A stretch of DNA of 64,000 nucleotides from Salinisphaera orenii subsp. orenii MK-B5. Lineage in GTDB: Bacteria; Pseudomonadota; Gammaproteobacteria; Nevskiales; Salinisphaeraceae. Positions 40,027 to 48,267 of this stretch are shown here, piece after piece (the stretch's first letter is position 1; every line of letters begins with the position of its first letter). The translations under genes were made by a program, and so were the position numbers. Under the pieces are notes generated by a model that searched no databases, was not told the origin of the DNA, and was given only the letters and a program-made list of their open reading frames with translations. The DNA lies in NCBI RefSeq assembly GCF_003788635.1, contig NZ_AYKH01000012.1, positions 272,920 to 336,919 on the forward strand, given 5' to 3'.

Positions 40027-40916
40027 TGGTCCACCAGCAGCGCGGTGAAGATCGCCATCAGATAGAGGATCGAATAGCCGAAGGTGCGCATCGCCAGGCC
40101 CGGTTTCGGCACGTATTTCAGCCGAACGGCGTACACCAGGAACCAGCCGGACAGCAGCACGGCACTGAGCAGATACAGCGGCCCGCTCATGCCGGTGGCG
40201 AACGGCAACAGTGACACCAGGAACAGCAGCACGGTATAGAGCAGCACCTGCGTTCGCGTGTATTCCAGCCCGTGCGTGACCGGCAGCATCGGGATGTCCA
40301 CCTCGGCGTATTCCCGGTGCCGCTCGATCGCCAACGCCCAGAAATGCGGCGGCGTCCAGATGAAGATGATCAGGAACAGAATGAGCGCATGCGGATGCAC
40401 GCTGCCGGTCACCGCCGCCCAGCCCAGCACCGGCGGCGCGGCCCCCGCAGCCCCGCCGATGACGATGTTCTGCGGGGTGGCGCGCTTGAGGTAGACGGTG
40501 TAGATACCGGCGTAACCGATCAGCGTCACCAGCGTCAGCCACGCCGTCAACGGGTTGACCAGAAACAGAAGCGTGGCCATGCCCAGGGCACCGATGGCCG
40601 CGGCAAAGCGGGCCGACTGCGCCATGTCGAGGTTGCCGGTGACCAGGGGCCGGCCTCGGGTCCGGGCCATGCGGCCGTCGGCCTTGCGGTCCAGCATCTG
40701 ATTGACGGCCGCGGCGGAGGCCGCCATCAGGCCGATTCCGAGCGTGCCGAACAGGAAGGCGTCCAGCGGCACCATGCCCGGCGTGGCGAGAAACATGCCC
40801 ACCATCGCGGTGAACACGATCAGCAGCACCACCCGCGGCTTGCACAGCTCGTAGTAGTCCGTCAGCCGCTGTGACAGCGTCTGGCGATCGGCAACGGCGC
40901 TCCACGAGCTAGACAT
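39999..40916 (-). CDS. cyoE: Protoheme IX farnesyltransferase (heme O synthase), 305 aa
   Basis: Attaches a farnesyl chain to heme B, giving heme O, the precursor of heme A used by the aa3 oxidase encoded upstream. UbiA-family motifs: AAVNQMLDRKADGRMART (first Asp-rich site) and the second region around YLKRATPQNIVIGGAAGAAPPVLGW. About nine membrane segments. Its ATG overlaps the stop of ctaA by 8 bp, and the two act in sequence. Confidence 0.95.
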   Translation of the reverse strand: MSSSWSAVADRQTLSQRLTDYYELCKPRVVLLIVFTAMVGMFLATPGMVPLDAFLFGTLGIGLMAASAAAVNQMLDRKADGRMARTRGRPLVTGNLDMAQSARFAAAIGALGMATLLFLVNPLTAWLTLVTLIGYAGIYTVYLKRATPQNIVIGGAAGAAPPVLGWAAVTGSVHPHALILFLIIFIWTPPHFWALAIERHREYAEVDIPMLPVTHGLEYTRTQVLLYTVLLFLVSLLPFATGMSGPLYLLSAVLLSGWFLVYAVRLKYVPKPGLAMRTFGYSILYLMAIFTALLVDHYVPAVFGI

Positions 40917-41913
40917 GACGACGCGCGCTCCACACGGCGTGATTGATGGCCACGAGCGTCAATAGTAACAGGGCCGCCCCGCCGTTGTGGGCGACCGCCA
41001 CCGACAGCGGCAGGTGGAACTCGACCACCGAGATGCCGAGCGCGACCTGGAGCGCGAGTGCGGCCGCCAGCGTGCCGGCGAGCCCGCGCCAGCGCCCGTC
41101 CACGCGGCCCGCCCGCCAGAGCCCGGCGGCGAGCGCGAGCATCACGATCGCGATCACGATCGCACCGAGGCGATGCGTCCAGTGGATCGTCGCCCGCGGC
41201 GTGCTCTCCAGAATGCCGTATTCGTAGTTGATACCCAGCCCGTGCCAGAGCGTGAACGCCGTGGAGAAATCCGTCGGCGGCCACCAGTAGGTCTGACAGG
41301 TCGGAAAATCCGGACAGGCGAGCGCGGCGTAGTTGGTCGACGTCCAGGCGCCGAGGAATATCTGCCCGACGAGCAGCACCAGCGCCGCCGCGGCCGCCAC
41401 GCGCAGCCCGCGTCGCGCCGTCGCCGCCCAGCCGGCGAACAGCGGGCCGGCGCGGAACAGGCACCAGCCCAGCAGCGCGAACGTGGCCATGCCGCCGAGC
41501 AGGTGGGCGGTCACGATCAACGGCTTGAGCAGCAGCGTGACCGTCCACATGCCAAGCAGGGCCTGGAATATCACGAGCACGAGCAGCACCCAGGGCAGCA
41601 CGCGCTGCTGGTGCGGATCACCGCTGCGCCGGAGTGCGGCCAGCGCCATGAGCAGGATCAGAAGGCCCAGCGCCCCGGCGGCATAACGGTGGATCATCTC
41701 CTTCCAGGCCTTGGGCGCCTCGACGGGCCGCTCGGAAAAGCGCGCATTGGCGGCGGCGACATCGGCGGCCTCAGTGGGCACGTCCAGATGCCCGTAGCAG
41801 CCGGGCCAGTCCGGACAGCCCAGGCCCGCGTCCGAGAGCCGCACGAAGGCGCCCAGCGTGATGACCACGAAGGCTAGACACAGGGTGAGCAGATTCAGCT
41901 GGAAACGCGACAT
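40909..41913 (-). CDS. ctaA: Heme A synthase (COX15/CtaA family), 334 aa
   Basis: Oxidises heme O to heme A in the membrane. Eight hydrophobic segments; conserved residues are visible in LGCPDWPGCYG, in the Glu/His pair around EMIHRYAAG, and in IHWTHRLGA and AVAHNGGAALLL, which carry the heme-ligand His. Length is typical of the proteobacterial type. It begins 8 bp after the SCO-like gene and runs into cyoE. Confidence 0.94.
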   Translation of the reverse strand: MSRFQLNLLTLCLAFVVITLGAFVRLSDAGLGCPDWPGCYGHLDVPTEAADVAAANARFSERPVEAPKAWKEMIHRYAAGALGLLILLMALAALRRSGDPHQQRVLPWVLLVLVIFQALLGMWTVTLLLKPLIVTAHLLGGMATFALLGWCLFRAGPLFAGWAATARRGLRVAAAAALVLLVGQIFLGAWTSTNYAALACPDFPTCQTYWWPPTDFSTAFTLWHGLGINYEYGILESTPRATIHWTHRLGAIVIAIVMLALAAGLWRAGRVDGRWRGLAGTLAAALALQVALGISVVEFHLPLSVAVAHNGGAALLLLTLVAINHAVWSARRHV

Positions 41914-41921
41914 CGAGCAAC

Positions 41922-42497
41922 CTAACCGATATGGGAGAGTTTGAGCAGGTGCTTGATGTCGTCGAACAGCGCCGCGCCGTTACCGTCCGGCGGATAATAG
42001 AGCATCCAGTTGCCGAGCGGATCGACCAGGTATACCGTTCCTGCAGCGCCCGCGTCGGCCGCCTCAAACAGCTGCATCCACGCCCCGGCATCCTCGCTGC
42101 GGTAGACCTCCAGATCGGGCTGCTCCTCGAATTCGGGCATCGGCGAGTCGCCGACCAGCAGCACGCGCTGCACGCGCGTCGAACGGCGATGCAGGAGCGC
42201 CCGGATCTGACGCGTCTCTTCGAGGCTCCGGCGGCAGGCGTCCCCGCAGCCGTCCGGTGCCACCTGAAGGATCGTCCAGTCCTGCTCCAGCAGCCGCAGG
42301 CTCGGCATCGACTCGCCGTCCGCTGCGTGCAGCGTCAGCTCCGGCAGCGGCTCGGCCGGGTCGATGAGGTTGCCGTCGTTGGTACCGGGGCCGCCGTAGG
42401 ACAACCCGTAGTAGAGCAGATAGGCGGTCGCCAGCGGCAGCAGGAAGATCATGAACACGCCGATGAGTTTGAGGCGTGCGATGTTTTGTGACTTCAT
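41922..42497 (-). CDS. Membrane-anchored SCO-like thioredoxin-fold protein of the oxidase cluster, 191 aa
   Basis: A single N-terminal membrane helix (LIGVFMIFLLPLATAYLLYY) anchors a periplasmic domain with LQVAPDGCGDACRRSL. The CGDAC pair has the C-x3-C spacing of SCO copper chaperones, and the later TVYLVDPLGNWMLYYPP matches the corresponding strand of the fold. No SCO-type distal His is obvious. This gene type commonly sits between SURF1 and ctaA in gammaproteobacterial cox clusters. Role as thiol reductase or copper handler for subunit II is inferred. Its start overlaps the SURF1 stop by 4 bp. Confidence 0.75.
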   Translation of the reverse strand: MKSQNIARLKLIGVFMIFLLPLATAYLLYYGLSYGGPGTNDGNLIDPAEPLPELTLHAADGESMPSLRLLEQDWTILQVAPDGCGDACRRSLEETRQIRALLHRRSTRVQRVLLVGDSPMPEFEEQPDLEVYRSEDAGAWMQLFEAADAGAAGTVYLVDPLGNWMLYYPPDGNGAALFDDIKHLLKLSHIG

Positions 42498-43234
42498 CGG
42501 ACTCGCTTGAGGTTGACGATCACGAAGATCGCGAGAACGGCCAGGGCCATGGCGAACCACTGGGTCGCATAACCGTAGTGACGCACCGGCGGCATGCGGG
42601 AGAGCTGACTGTCCCAGTCGCGCGCGAAACCGCCGGGCGCATCCTCGGCCATGAGCAGCAGACCCGCGGCTACCGGCCCGTCATATTGACAACGCACCTG
42701 CGCGATCGTTGGGTAATTGAGCACACGAGGCCAGCCGCGCTGTTCACAGGCGCCGCCGTCGCCCAGCCGCATGCCCGCTTCGGGCAGGTCGCGCCAGCGC
42801 CCGCTGAAGGTGACCGTGCCGGTTGGCGCCTCAGGATCCGGCGGCTGACTCCGGCCGCCCGGCCCGAGCGGCACCCAGCCGCGATCGACCAGCACCCGCC
42901 GCCCGTCCTCCAGCACCACCGGGGTCCAGACACGATAGCCCACACGCCCCTCGAAGACCTGATTGTCGAACAGCAACTGATGCGACGCATCCACGCGGCC
43001 CGTCAACGTATAGTGTTGGCCATGGGCGGCGCGCGCCGAGGCGTCGTCACCCAGTTCGCGGGCCAGCGGCGTCGGCGCCGATTGGCTCGCTGCAGCGCGT
43101 TGCGCTAGCATCGCCTGTTTCGTCTCGCCGCGATCGATCTGCCAGACACCTAGACCGCACAGGGCACCCGCGACGAGGATCAGCACCAGCACACCCCACC
43201 ACGGGGGTGCGAACCGATACCGCCCTACTCGCAT
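42494..43234 (-). CDS. SURF1 family cytochrome oxidase assembly protein, 246 aa
   Basis: Two membrane helices, one near residues 12-32 (GVLVLILVAGALCGLGVWQ) and one at the C-terminus (WFAMALAVLAIFVIVNL), bracket a periplasmic domain with VLVDRGWVPLG and VRHYGYATQW, the SURF1 signatures. It helps insert heme A into Cox1. Its ATG directly abuts the ATG of the divergent DUF2909 gene (CATATG), so no leader lies between them; transcription must come from further upstream through the antisense DUF2909 region. Confidence 0.9.
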   Translation of the reverse strand: MRVGRYRFAPPWWGVLVLILVAGALCGLGVWQIDRGETKQAMLAQRAAASQSAPTPLARELGDDASARAAHGQHYTLTGRVDASHQLLFDNQVFEGRVGYRVWTPVVLEDGRRVLVDRGWVPLGPGGRSQPPDPEAPTGTVTFSGRWRDLPEAGMRLGDGGACEQRGWPRVLNYPTIAQVRCQYDGPVAAGLLLMAEDAPGGFARDWDSQLSRMPPVRHYGYATQWFAMALAVLAIFVIVNLKRVR

Positions 43235-43441
43235 ATGATCAAGATCATCGTCGTCGCCTTCATGCTCGCCATCGTTATCGCCCTGGGCTCCGGGCTCGTG
43301 TTCCTTGTACGCGACACGGGCGACGAGCGACGCGTGGTCAAGGCATTGACTTGGCGGATCATCCTGTCGTTCGTGCTGATCGGACTGCTCGTGCTCGGCT
43401 ACTACGCCGGCATCGTCCAGCCGCACAATCTCGGGCAGTGA
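43235..43441 (+). CDS. Twin-transmembrane protein, DUF2909 family, 68 aa
   Basis: Two membrane helices, IIVVAFMLAIVIALGSGLVFLV and IILSFVLIGLLVLGYYA, separated by a charged loop RDTGDERRVVKALTWR. This is the DUF2909 layout seen inside cytochrome oxidase clusters. It is transcribed against the rest of the cluster. No room exists for a Shine-Dalgarno outside the SURF1 coding region; GCATATG gives none, so initiation may be leaderless-like or use sequence inside SURF1. Confidence 0.82.
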   Translation: MIKIIVVAFMLAIVIALGSGLVFLVRDTGDERRVVKALTWRIILSFVLIGLLVLGYYAGIVQPHNLGQ

Positions 43442-43449
43442 TCAGTGCC

Positions 43450-43475
43450 CGGCCCGCCACCGGGCGGGCGGGCCG
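43450..43475. terminator. GC-rich hairpin between DUF2909 and cox3 ends
   Basis: Nine-bp stem CGGCCCGCC / GGCGGGCCG with an 8-nt loop, located between two convergent genes. It has no T-run on either side, so it may only stabilise mRNA ends rather than terminate. Confidence 0.35.
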
Positions 43476-43507
43476 ATCGACGACCGAGCGCCGACGCTCG
43501 GTCCGCG

Positions 43508-44386
43508 TCAGAGTATGTAGACGAAGATGAACAGCCCGAGCCAGACCACGTCCACGAAGTGCCAGTACCACGCGACCGCTTCGAATCCGAAGTGGTCGTG
43601 GGAACTGAAGTGGCCCTTCAGACAGCGCAGCAGGATGATGAACAGCATCAGCGTGCCGAGCGTGACGTGCATGCCGTGGAAGCCGGTGAGCAGGAAAAAG
43701 GTCGAGCCGTAGATCCCCGAGCCCAGCGTCAGCCCCAGATGCTGGTAAGCCTCGACGTACTCCAGACCCTGGTAATACAGGAATACCGCGCCCAGAAGCA
43801 CCGTCGCCGCAAGCCCCGTGCACAGCTTCCAGCGGCTGTCCTCCTTGAGACCCCAGTGCGCCCAGGTCACGGTCACCGAGGAGGTCAGCAGCAGCACGGT
43901 GTTCAGCAGGGGCAGATGCCAGGCGTTGACCGTCTCGAAATCACCGCCCACGTTACCCGGGCCGTTCGACGGCCAGGCCCCTTCGAACTCCGGCCAGAGA
44001 TAGAGATTGGTGAAGAACTTTTCGCCCTCGCCGTTGAGCCACGGCAGCGCGATCATGCGGGTGTAGAACAGCGCGCCGAAGAAGGCGCCGAAGAACATCA
44101 CCTCGGAGAAGATGAACCAGCCCATGGCCCAGCGATACGTCATGTCTTCCTGATGGCCGTAGACGCCGCCGAGGTTCTCGTTGACGACATCGCGGAACCA
44201 GATGAAGACCATGACCAGCGTCATCGCGAGCCCGAGCGCGGCGAAGTACGGCGCCACCGTGGTGCTGCCGTTCAGCCAGAACGCGCCCGAGCCGAGCATG
44301 AAGAACAGCGAGACCGTGAGCATGAACGGCCACGGCGACGGCTCCGGCACGTAGTACTTGTGATGTTCGCTGGTCTCAGTCGCCAT
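43508..44386 (-). CDS. ctaE: Cytochrome c oxidase subunit III, 292 aa
   Basis: Seven-helix subunit of the aa3-type oxidase. Signatures: YYVPEPSPWPF at the N-terminus, WFIFSEVMFFGAFFGALFY with the conserved Glu, GLKEDSRWK, LLTGFHGMHVTLG and the C-terminal AVAWYWHFVDVVWLGLFIFVYI. AAGGA lies about 9 nt before the chosen ATG. It follows the 32-residue membrane peptide gene after 122 bp; a cox11/ctaG gene, usual at this place, is absent. Confidence 0.95.
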   Translation of the reverse strand: MATETSEHHKYYVPEPSPWPFMLTVSLFFMLGSGAFWLNGSTTVAPYFAALGLAMTLVMVFIWFRDVVNENLGGVYGHQEDMTYRWAMGWFIFSEVMFFGAFFGALFYTRMIALPWLNGEGEKFFTNLYLWPEFEGAWPSNGPGNVGGDFETVNAWHLPLLNTVLLLTSSVTVTWAHWGLKEDSRWKLCTGLAATVLLGAVFLYYQGLEYVEAYQHLGLTLGSGIYGSTFFLLTGFHGMHVTLGTLMLFIILLRCLKGHFSSHDHFGFEAVAWYWHFVDVVWLGLFIFVYIL

Positions 44387-44508
44387 AGCACATTGTCCTT
44401 GCTTGTCCTGCTGCCTCGAAGCCGCCGCGCGGGCGGTTCCATTCGATCCCTGTCGGCCGTCCGGCGCCACGTCAGGCCATCATGCCCGACGAGCGCCCCC
44501 GCCGCTGT

Positions 44509-44607
44509 CTATCGCGCCGCCATCTCGAAGAAGAAGGCGACATAGACGCCCACTGCGATGCCACCGAGCACGATGGCCAGCCACACGTTCTTCCGCTTAG
44601 GCGACAT
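44509..44607 (-). CDS. 32-residue single-helix membrane peptide between cox1 and cox3
   Basis: An ATG at 44607 opens a 33-codon frame ending in TAG. The product starts MSPKRKNVWLAIVLGG and continues as one membrane helix to VAFFFEMAAR: a positive N-terminus, one hydrophobic span of about 20 residues and a polar end. GGGG sits 3 nt upstream. It begins 18 bp after cox1 on the same strand, so it is likely cotranslated in the oxidase operon. It could be a small accessory subunit or a relic of the Cox11 N-terminal helix; I cannot tell which. Too short for standard gene callers. Confidence 0.65.
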   Translation of the reverse strand: MSPKRKNVWLAIVLGGIAVGVYVAFFFEMAAR

Positions 44608-44625
44608 ACAACCCCGTCGCGCCGG

Positions 44626-46254
44626 TCACGCCATCTCGCGCGGATCGATCTTCGGCGGCGTCTCGAAGGTGTGATACGGCGCCGGCGAGGCGACCGTCCA
44701 CTCGAGACCGCGCGCGCCTTCCCAGACCCGGCCCGTGGCCTTCGTGCCCGAACCGCGCATGCACATGATCATGTTGTAGATGAACACGAACTGCCCGATG
44801 AAGAACATGAACGCCCCGACCGACGAGACCATGTTGAAGTCCGTGAACTGGACCGCGTAGTCCGGGATACGGCGCGGCATGCCCGCCAGCCCCAGGAAAT
44901 GCTGCGGGAAGAACAGCACGTTGATCCACACCGCACTCCACCAGAAATGGAACTGGCCGAGCTTTTCGTTGTACATCACGCCGGTCCACTTGGGAATCCA
45001 GTAGTAGATGGCAGCAATGATCGAGAAGATCGCGCCCGGCACCAGCACATAGTGGAAATGCGCGACCACGAAGTAGGAGTCGTGATACTGGAAGTCCACC
45101 GGCGTGAGCGCGAGCATCAGGCCCGAGAAACCGCCAATCGTGAACAGCACCACGAAACCGAGCGCGAACAGCATCGGCGTTTCGAACGTCATCGAGCCGC
45201 GCCACATCGTGGCCACCCAGTTGAACACCTTCACGCCCGTGGGCACCGCGATCAGCATGGTCGCGAACATGAAGAACAGTTCCGCCGACACCGGCATGCC
45301 CACCGTGAACATGTGGTGCGCCCACACGATGAACGACAGGAACGCGATCGAGGCCACGGCATAGACCATCGAGTCATGCCCGAACAGCGGCTTGCGCGCG
45401 AACGCCGGAATGATCGTGGAGACGATGCCGAAGGCCGGCAGAATCATGATGTATACCTCGGGATGCCCGAAGAACCAGAAGATATGCTGGAACAGCACCG
45501 GGTCACCGCCACCGGCCGCGTCGAAGAACGTGGTACCGAAGAAGTGGTCGGTCAGGATCATGGTGACCGCACCGGCGAGTACCGGCATGACCGCGATCAG
45601 CAGATAGGCGGTGATCAACCACGTCCAGACGAACAGCGGCATCTTGAGCAGCGGCATGTCCGGCGCACGCATGTTCAGAATGGTGACCACGATATTGATC
45701 GCGCCGGTGATCGACGAGATACCGGCCAGATGGAGCGCAAACACCATCAGCGGCAGCGCGTTACCCGTCTGCATGACCAGTGGCGGATACATCGTCCAGC
45801 CCGAAGCCGGCCCGCCGCCCGACAGGAACAGCGTGCCCAGCAGCATAGTGAAGGCGAACGGCAGGATCCAGAAACCCCAGTTATTGACACGGGGCAGCGC
45901 CAGATCGGAGCAGCCGATCATCATCGGCACCATCCAGTTGGCCAGACCGACGAACGCCGGCATCACCCCGCCGAAGATCATCACCAGCGCATGCAGGGTG
46001 ATCATCTCGTTGTAGAAGGCCGGATCGACGAACTGGATGCCCGGCGCGAACAGCTCGGCTCGGATCACCAGCGACATCAGCCCGCCGATGAACAGCATCG
46101 TGAACGAGAAGATCAGGTAGAGCGTACCCAGATCCTTGTGGTTCGTCGTGCCGATCCAGCGCTTCATCCACGGCCACACACCGTCGGCCAGCGTGACCGG
46201 ACCGTGGTGATGGTCGTCGTGATGATGGGTATCGGTCGGATTGACAGTGCTCAT
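44626..46254 (-). CDS. ctaD: Cytochrome c oxidase subunit I, 542 aa
   Basis: Catalytic subunit with heme a, heme a3 and CuB. Seen: a His/Asp-rich N-terminus, MFIGGLMSLVIR, ITLHALVMIFGGVMPAF with a heme a ligand His, FWFFGHPEVYIMILPAFG (CuB His and the cross-linked Tyr), WAHHMFTVGM (CuB His pair), and HDSYFVVAHFHYVLVPG (heme ligands near the C-terminal half). This is the A-type heme-copper layout. It lies 36 bp downstream of cox2. Confidence 0.96.
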   Translation of the reverse strand: MSTVNPTDTHHHDDHHHGPVTLADGVWPWMKRWIGTTNHKDLGTLYLIFSFTMLFIGGLMSLVIRAELFAPGIQFVDPAFYNEMITLHALVMIFGGVMPAFVGLANWMVPMMIGCSDLALPRVNNWGFWILPFAFTMLLGTLFLSGGGPASGWTMYPPLVMQTGNALPLMVFALHLAGISSITGAINIVVTILNMRAPDMPLLKMPLFVWTWLITAYLLIAVMPVLAGAVTMILTDHFFGTTFFDAAGGGDPVLFQHIFWFFGHPEVYIMILPAFGIVSTIIPAFARKPLFGHDSMVYAVASIAFLSFIVWAHHMFTVGMPVSAELFFMFATMLIAVPTGVKVFNWVATMWRGSMTFETPMLFALGFVVLFTIGGFSGLMLALTPVDFQYHDSYFVVAHFHYVLVPGAIFSIIAAIYYWIPKWTGVMYNEKLGQFHFWWSAVWINVLFFPQHFLGLAGMPRRIPDYAVQFTDFNMVSSVGAFMFFIGQFVFIYNMIMCMRGSGTKATGRVWEGARGLEWTVASPAPYHTFETPPKIDPREMA

Positions 46255-46290
46255 CGCGTATCTCCTGGGCCGCCGCGTGCGGGGCCTGTG

Positions 46291-47670
46291 CTATCGCTGC
46301 TCGGCAACCTGGGACGGCTGGATGACGTCGCCCGTACTGTTGCCGAACGAATTGCGCTCGTATGTCACGACTGCCGCGATCTCGCGATCGCTGAGCGAGC
46401 CCCTGTACGGCGGCATCGCGCCCTTGCCGTTGAGAACCTGCGCCACGTGCGCTTCGACCGGGCCGGTGGTGATCGCGCCGTCCTTGAGGGCCGGGAAGCC
46501 GGCCGAGGGCATGCCGCTGCCGTCCGGCTGATGACAGGCCGCACAGAGATTGGCGTACACCGTCTCGCCTTCGCTCATCAGTTCGTCCTCCGAGACCTCG
46601 CTCGAGCCGCCGCCCGAAGCGCCGCTCGACCCGTCGCCGGAACCGGTGTCCTCCGAGGACGGCTCGTCGCCGGTGGCCGGCTCGCTGCCTTCATCCTCTT
46701 CACCCGAGCCGACGATGCTCTCCTCGGCCTCTTCCGGCTGATCCTCGCGCCCGTCCTCGGTGCGGCCTTCGGTGGCGTTGCCGGCGGTTGGACTTTCCTC
46801 GCTCGAAGTAGCCTCGTCGGCGCTGACCTCGCCCGACGAGGGCTGGCCGGTGGCGAGCTCGCCTTCCGATTCGGCGTCGCCGCCCTGCTCCGCGACCCAG
46901 TCGTCGTACTCGGACTGGGACACCACCTTCACCACGATCGGCATGAACGCGTGACCGCGTCCGCAGAGCTCCGCGCACTGGCCGCGATAGGTGCCGGTCT
47001 CGTTGGCCTTGAACCACATGTCATTGATGTAGCCCGGAATCGCGTCCTTCTTGCCGCCGAGCTCGGGCACCCACCAGGAGTGGATCACGTCGCCGGACGT
47101 CAGCAGCAGCCGGACCCGGGTATCGACCGGCACGACCATCGGATTGTCGACGTTGCGCAGATAATGCTCGACGCTCGCCGGGTCGATCCCGGAACCGAGC
47201 TGGCGTGCACGATCGCTCTCGCGATCGATCCGGCTGAAGAAGCTCACGTCCTCATCGACGTAGTCGTACTCCCAGAGCCACTGGTAGCCGGTCACGCGAA
47301 TGGTCATGTCCGGATCGCTGCTGTCCTCGATCTGCAGCAGCGTGCCGGCAGCGGGAATGGCAACCGCGATCAGGATGATGAACGGCACCACCGTCCACGC
47401 GATCTCGACGACCGTGGATTCGTGGAAGTGCGCAGCCTCGAAGCCGCGCGCCTTGCGGTGCATGATCACCGAATACAGCATCGCGCCGAAAACGCCGATG
47501 CCGATGACCACGCAGATCCAGAAGATCAACATGTGCAGACCGAAGACGTCATCGGTCAGATCGGTCACGCCGCGGCCCATGTTGAGCGTCCATTCGGCGT
47601 GGGCCGGCGCCATGGCCAGCGCACCGAGCGCCCCCAGACCCCAACGAGACAGCATGCTGATCTTCTTCAT
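46291..47670 (-). CDS. ctaC: Cytochrome c oxidase subunit II with fused C-terminal cytochrome c, caa3-like, 459 aa
   Basis: A signal peptide ends in AHA; two membrane helices lie near residues 45-70 and 90-112. The CuA site is intact: VIHSWWVPELGGK, then CAELCGRGHAFMP. The domain is followed by about 100 residues very rich in Glu, Asp, Ser and Gly (roughly 262-365) and then a cytochrome c domain with CAACH and, later, GAMPPY supplying the Met ligand. Electrons can thus be taken internally, as in caa3 oxidases. I chose ATG 47670 with AGAGAG upstream over the GTG two codons earlier. Confidence 0.94.
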   Translation of the reverse strand: MKKISMLSRWGLGALGALAMAPAHAEWTLNMGRGVTDLTDDVFGLHMLIFWICVVIGIGVFGAMLYSVIMHRKARGFEAAHFHESTVVEIAWTVVPFIILIAVAIPAAGTLLQIEDSSDPDMTIRVTGYQWLWEYDYVDEDVSFFSRIDRESDRARQLGSGIDPASVEHYLRNVDNPMVVPVDTRVRLLLTSGDVIHSWWVPELGGKKDAIPGYINDMWFKANETGTYRGQCAELCGRGHAFMPIVVKVVSQSEYDDWVAEQGGDAESEGELATGQPSSGEVSADEATSSEESPTAGNATEGRTEDGREDQPEEAEESIVGSGEEDEGSEPATGDEPSSEDTGSGDGSSGASGGGSSEVSEDELMSEGETVYANLCAACHQPDGSGMPSAGFPALKDGAITTGPVEAHVAQVLNGKGAMPPYRGSLSDREIAAVVTYERNSFGNSTGDVIQPSQVAEQR

Positions 47671-47701
47671 AATCACTCTCTGTATATCCGCCCAGTCCGG
47701 C

Positions 47702-48187
47702 CTACGGCAGCTCGGTCGCGGTGACCCACGACTTGAGCCGCTCGGCGACCTCGGCGCGCTCCTCGTCGGTCAGGCAGCGCCCCAGTTCACAGCCGTGGCC
47801 GTGCCGCGTGAGCAGCAGACGGCTCGGGCTGTTTCGATTCACACCGGGCGAAAGCCGCACCTGCGTGAGCAGTCGCGGAAACTCCCATCGCCGCTGTGGT
47901 TCGTTCCGTCCGGCCTCGACCTCGATGCGATCCGGATAGACCGAAATCACTTCGCGATACCCGTTGTCCCGCAGACTCGCATAGAGCCCCGCGCCCAGCG
48001 CCGCCATCTCGAGTCCGGCGAACGGCCATATCAGCCACAGCCCCCAGACGGTCATCACGCCGGCCACGCCGAACGACACGACGCACATGCCCAGAAAGAA
48101 CCATTGCGCCTGAGCCACGGTCATCGAACCGTTCGGTGCGATCACCAGACGTCGTACGGAATGTTCGCTGTGCAGTCCGGTCGACAT
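47702..48187 (-). CDS. DUF2244 domain membrane protein, 161 aa
   Basis: Begins MSTGLHSEHSVRRLVIAPNGSM, where LVIAPNGSM is the DUF2244 start signature. Two membrane helices follow (about residues 38-82), then a cytoplasmic beta-rich domain with ISVYPDRIEVE and the C-terminal EERAEVAERLKSWV. The function is unknown; the family is often found beside cox genes, as here, 31 bp upstream of cox2. It is the first gene of the minus-strand oxidase run, so the operon promoter likely lies in 48188-48260. Confidence 0.82.
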   Translation of the reverse strand: MSTGLHSEHSVRRLVIAPNGSMTVAQAQWFFLGMCVVSFGVAGVMTVWGLWLIWPFAGLEMAALGAGLYASLRDNGYREVISVYPDRIEVEAGRNEPQRRWEFPRLLTQVRLSPGVNRNSPSRLLLTRHGHGCELGRCLTDEERAEVAERLKSWVTATELP

Positions 48188-48251
48188 CCCGCCGTATCCT
48201 CCGGCCGAGAGTTTATGCGAAGCGCTATACCGCTGGCAAACTTCGGGTTTT

Positions 48252-48267
48252 ATACCCCTACGGGTAT
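48252..48267. promoter_or_regulatory. ATACCC-N4-GGGTAT palindrome, CsoR-like operator candidate
   Basis: Perfect 6-bp arms around CTAC. The pattern ATACCC(C)-TA-(C)GGGTAT is the known operator type of the CsoR/RcnR/CstR family of copper, nickel or persulfide-responsive repressors. It lies 65 bp upstream of the DUF2244-cox2-cox1 run and overlaps the last codons and stop of bioD. Control of a copper enzyme by a copper sensor would make sense, but the regulator is not in the window. Confidence 0.45.

Noticed and set aside
44482..47724. About 1080-codon open frame antisense to cox3, cox1 and cox2
   Set aside because: Rich in His, Arg, Gln and Asp with no domain; it is the shadow of the cox genes.
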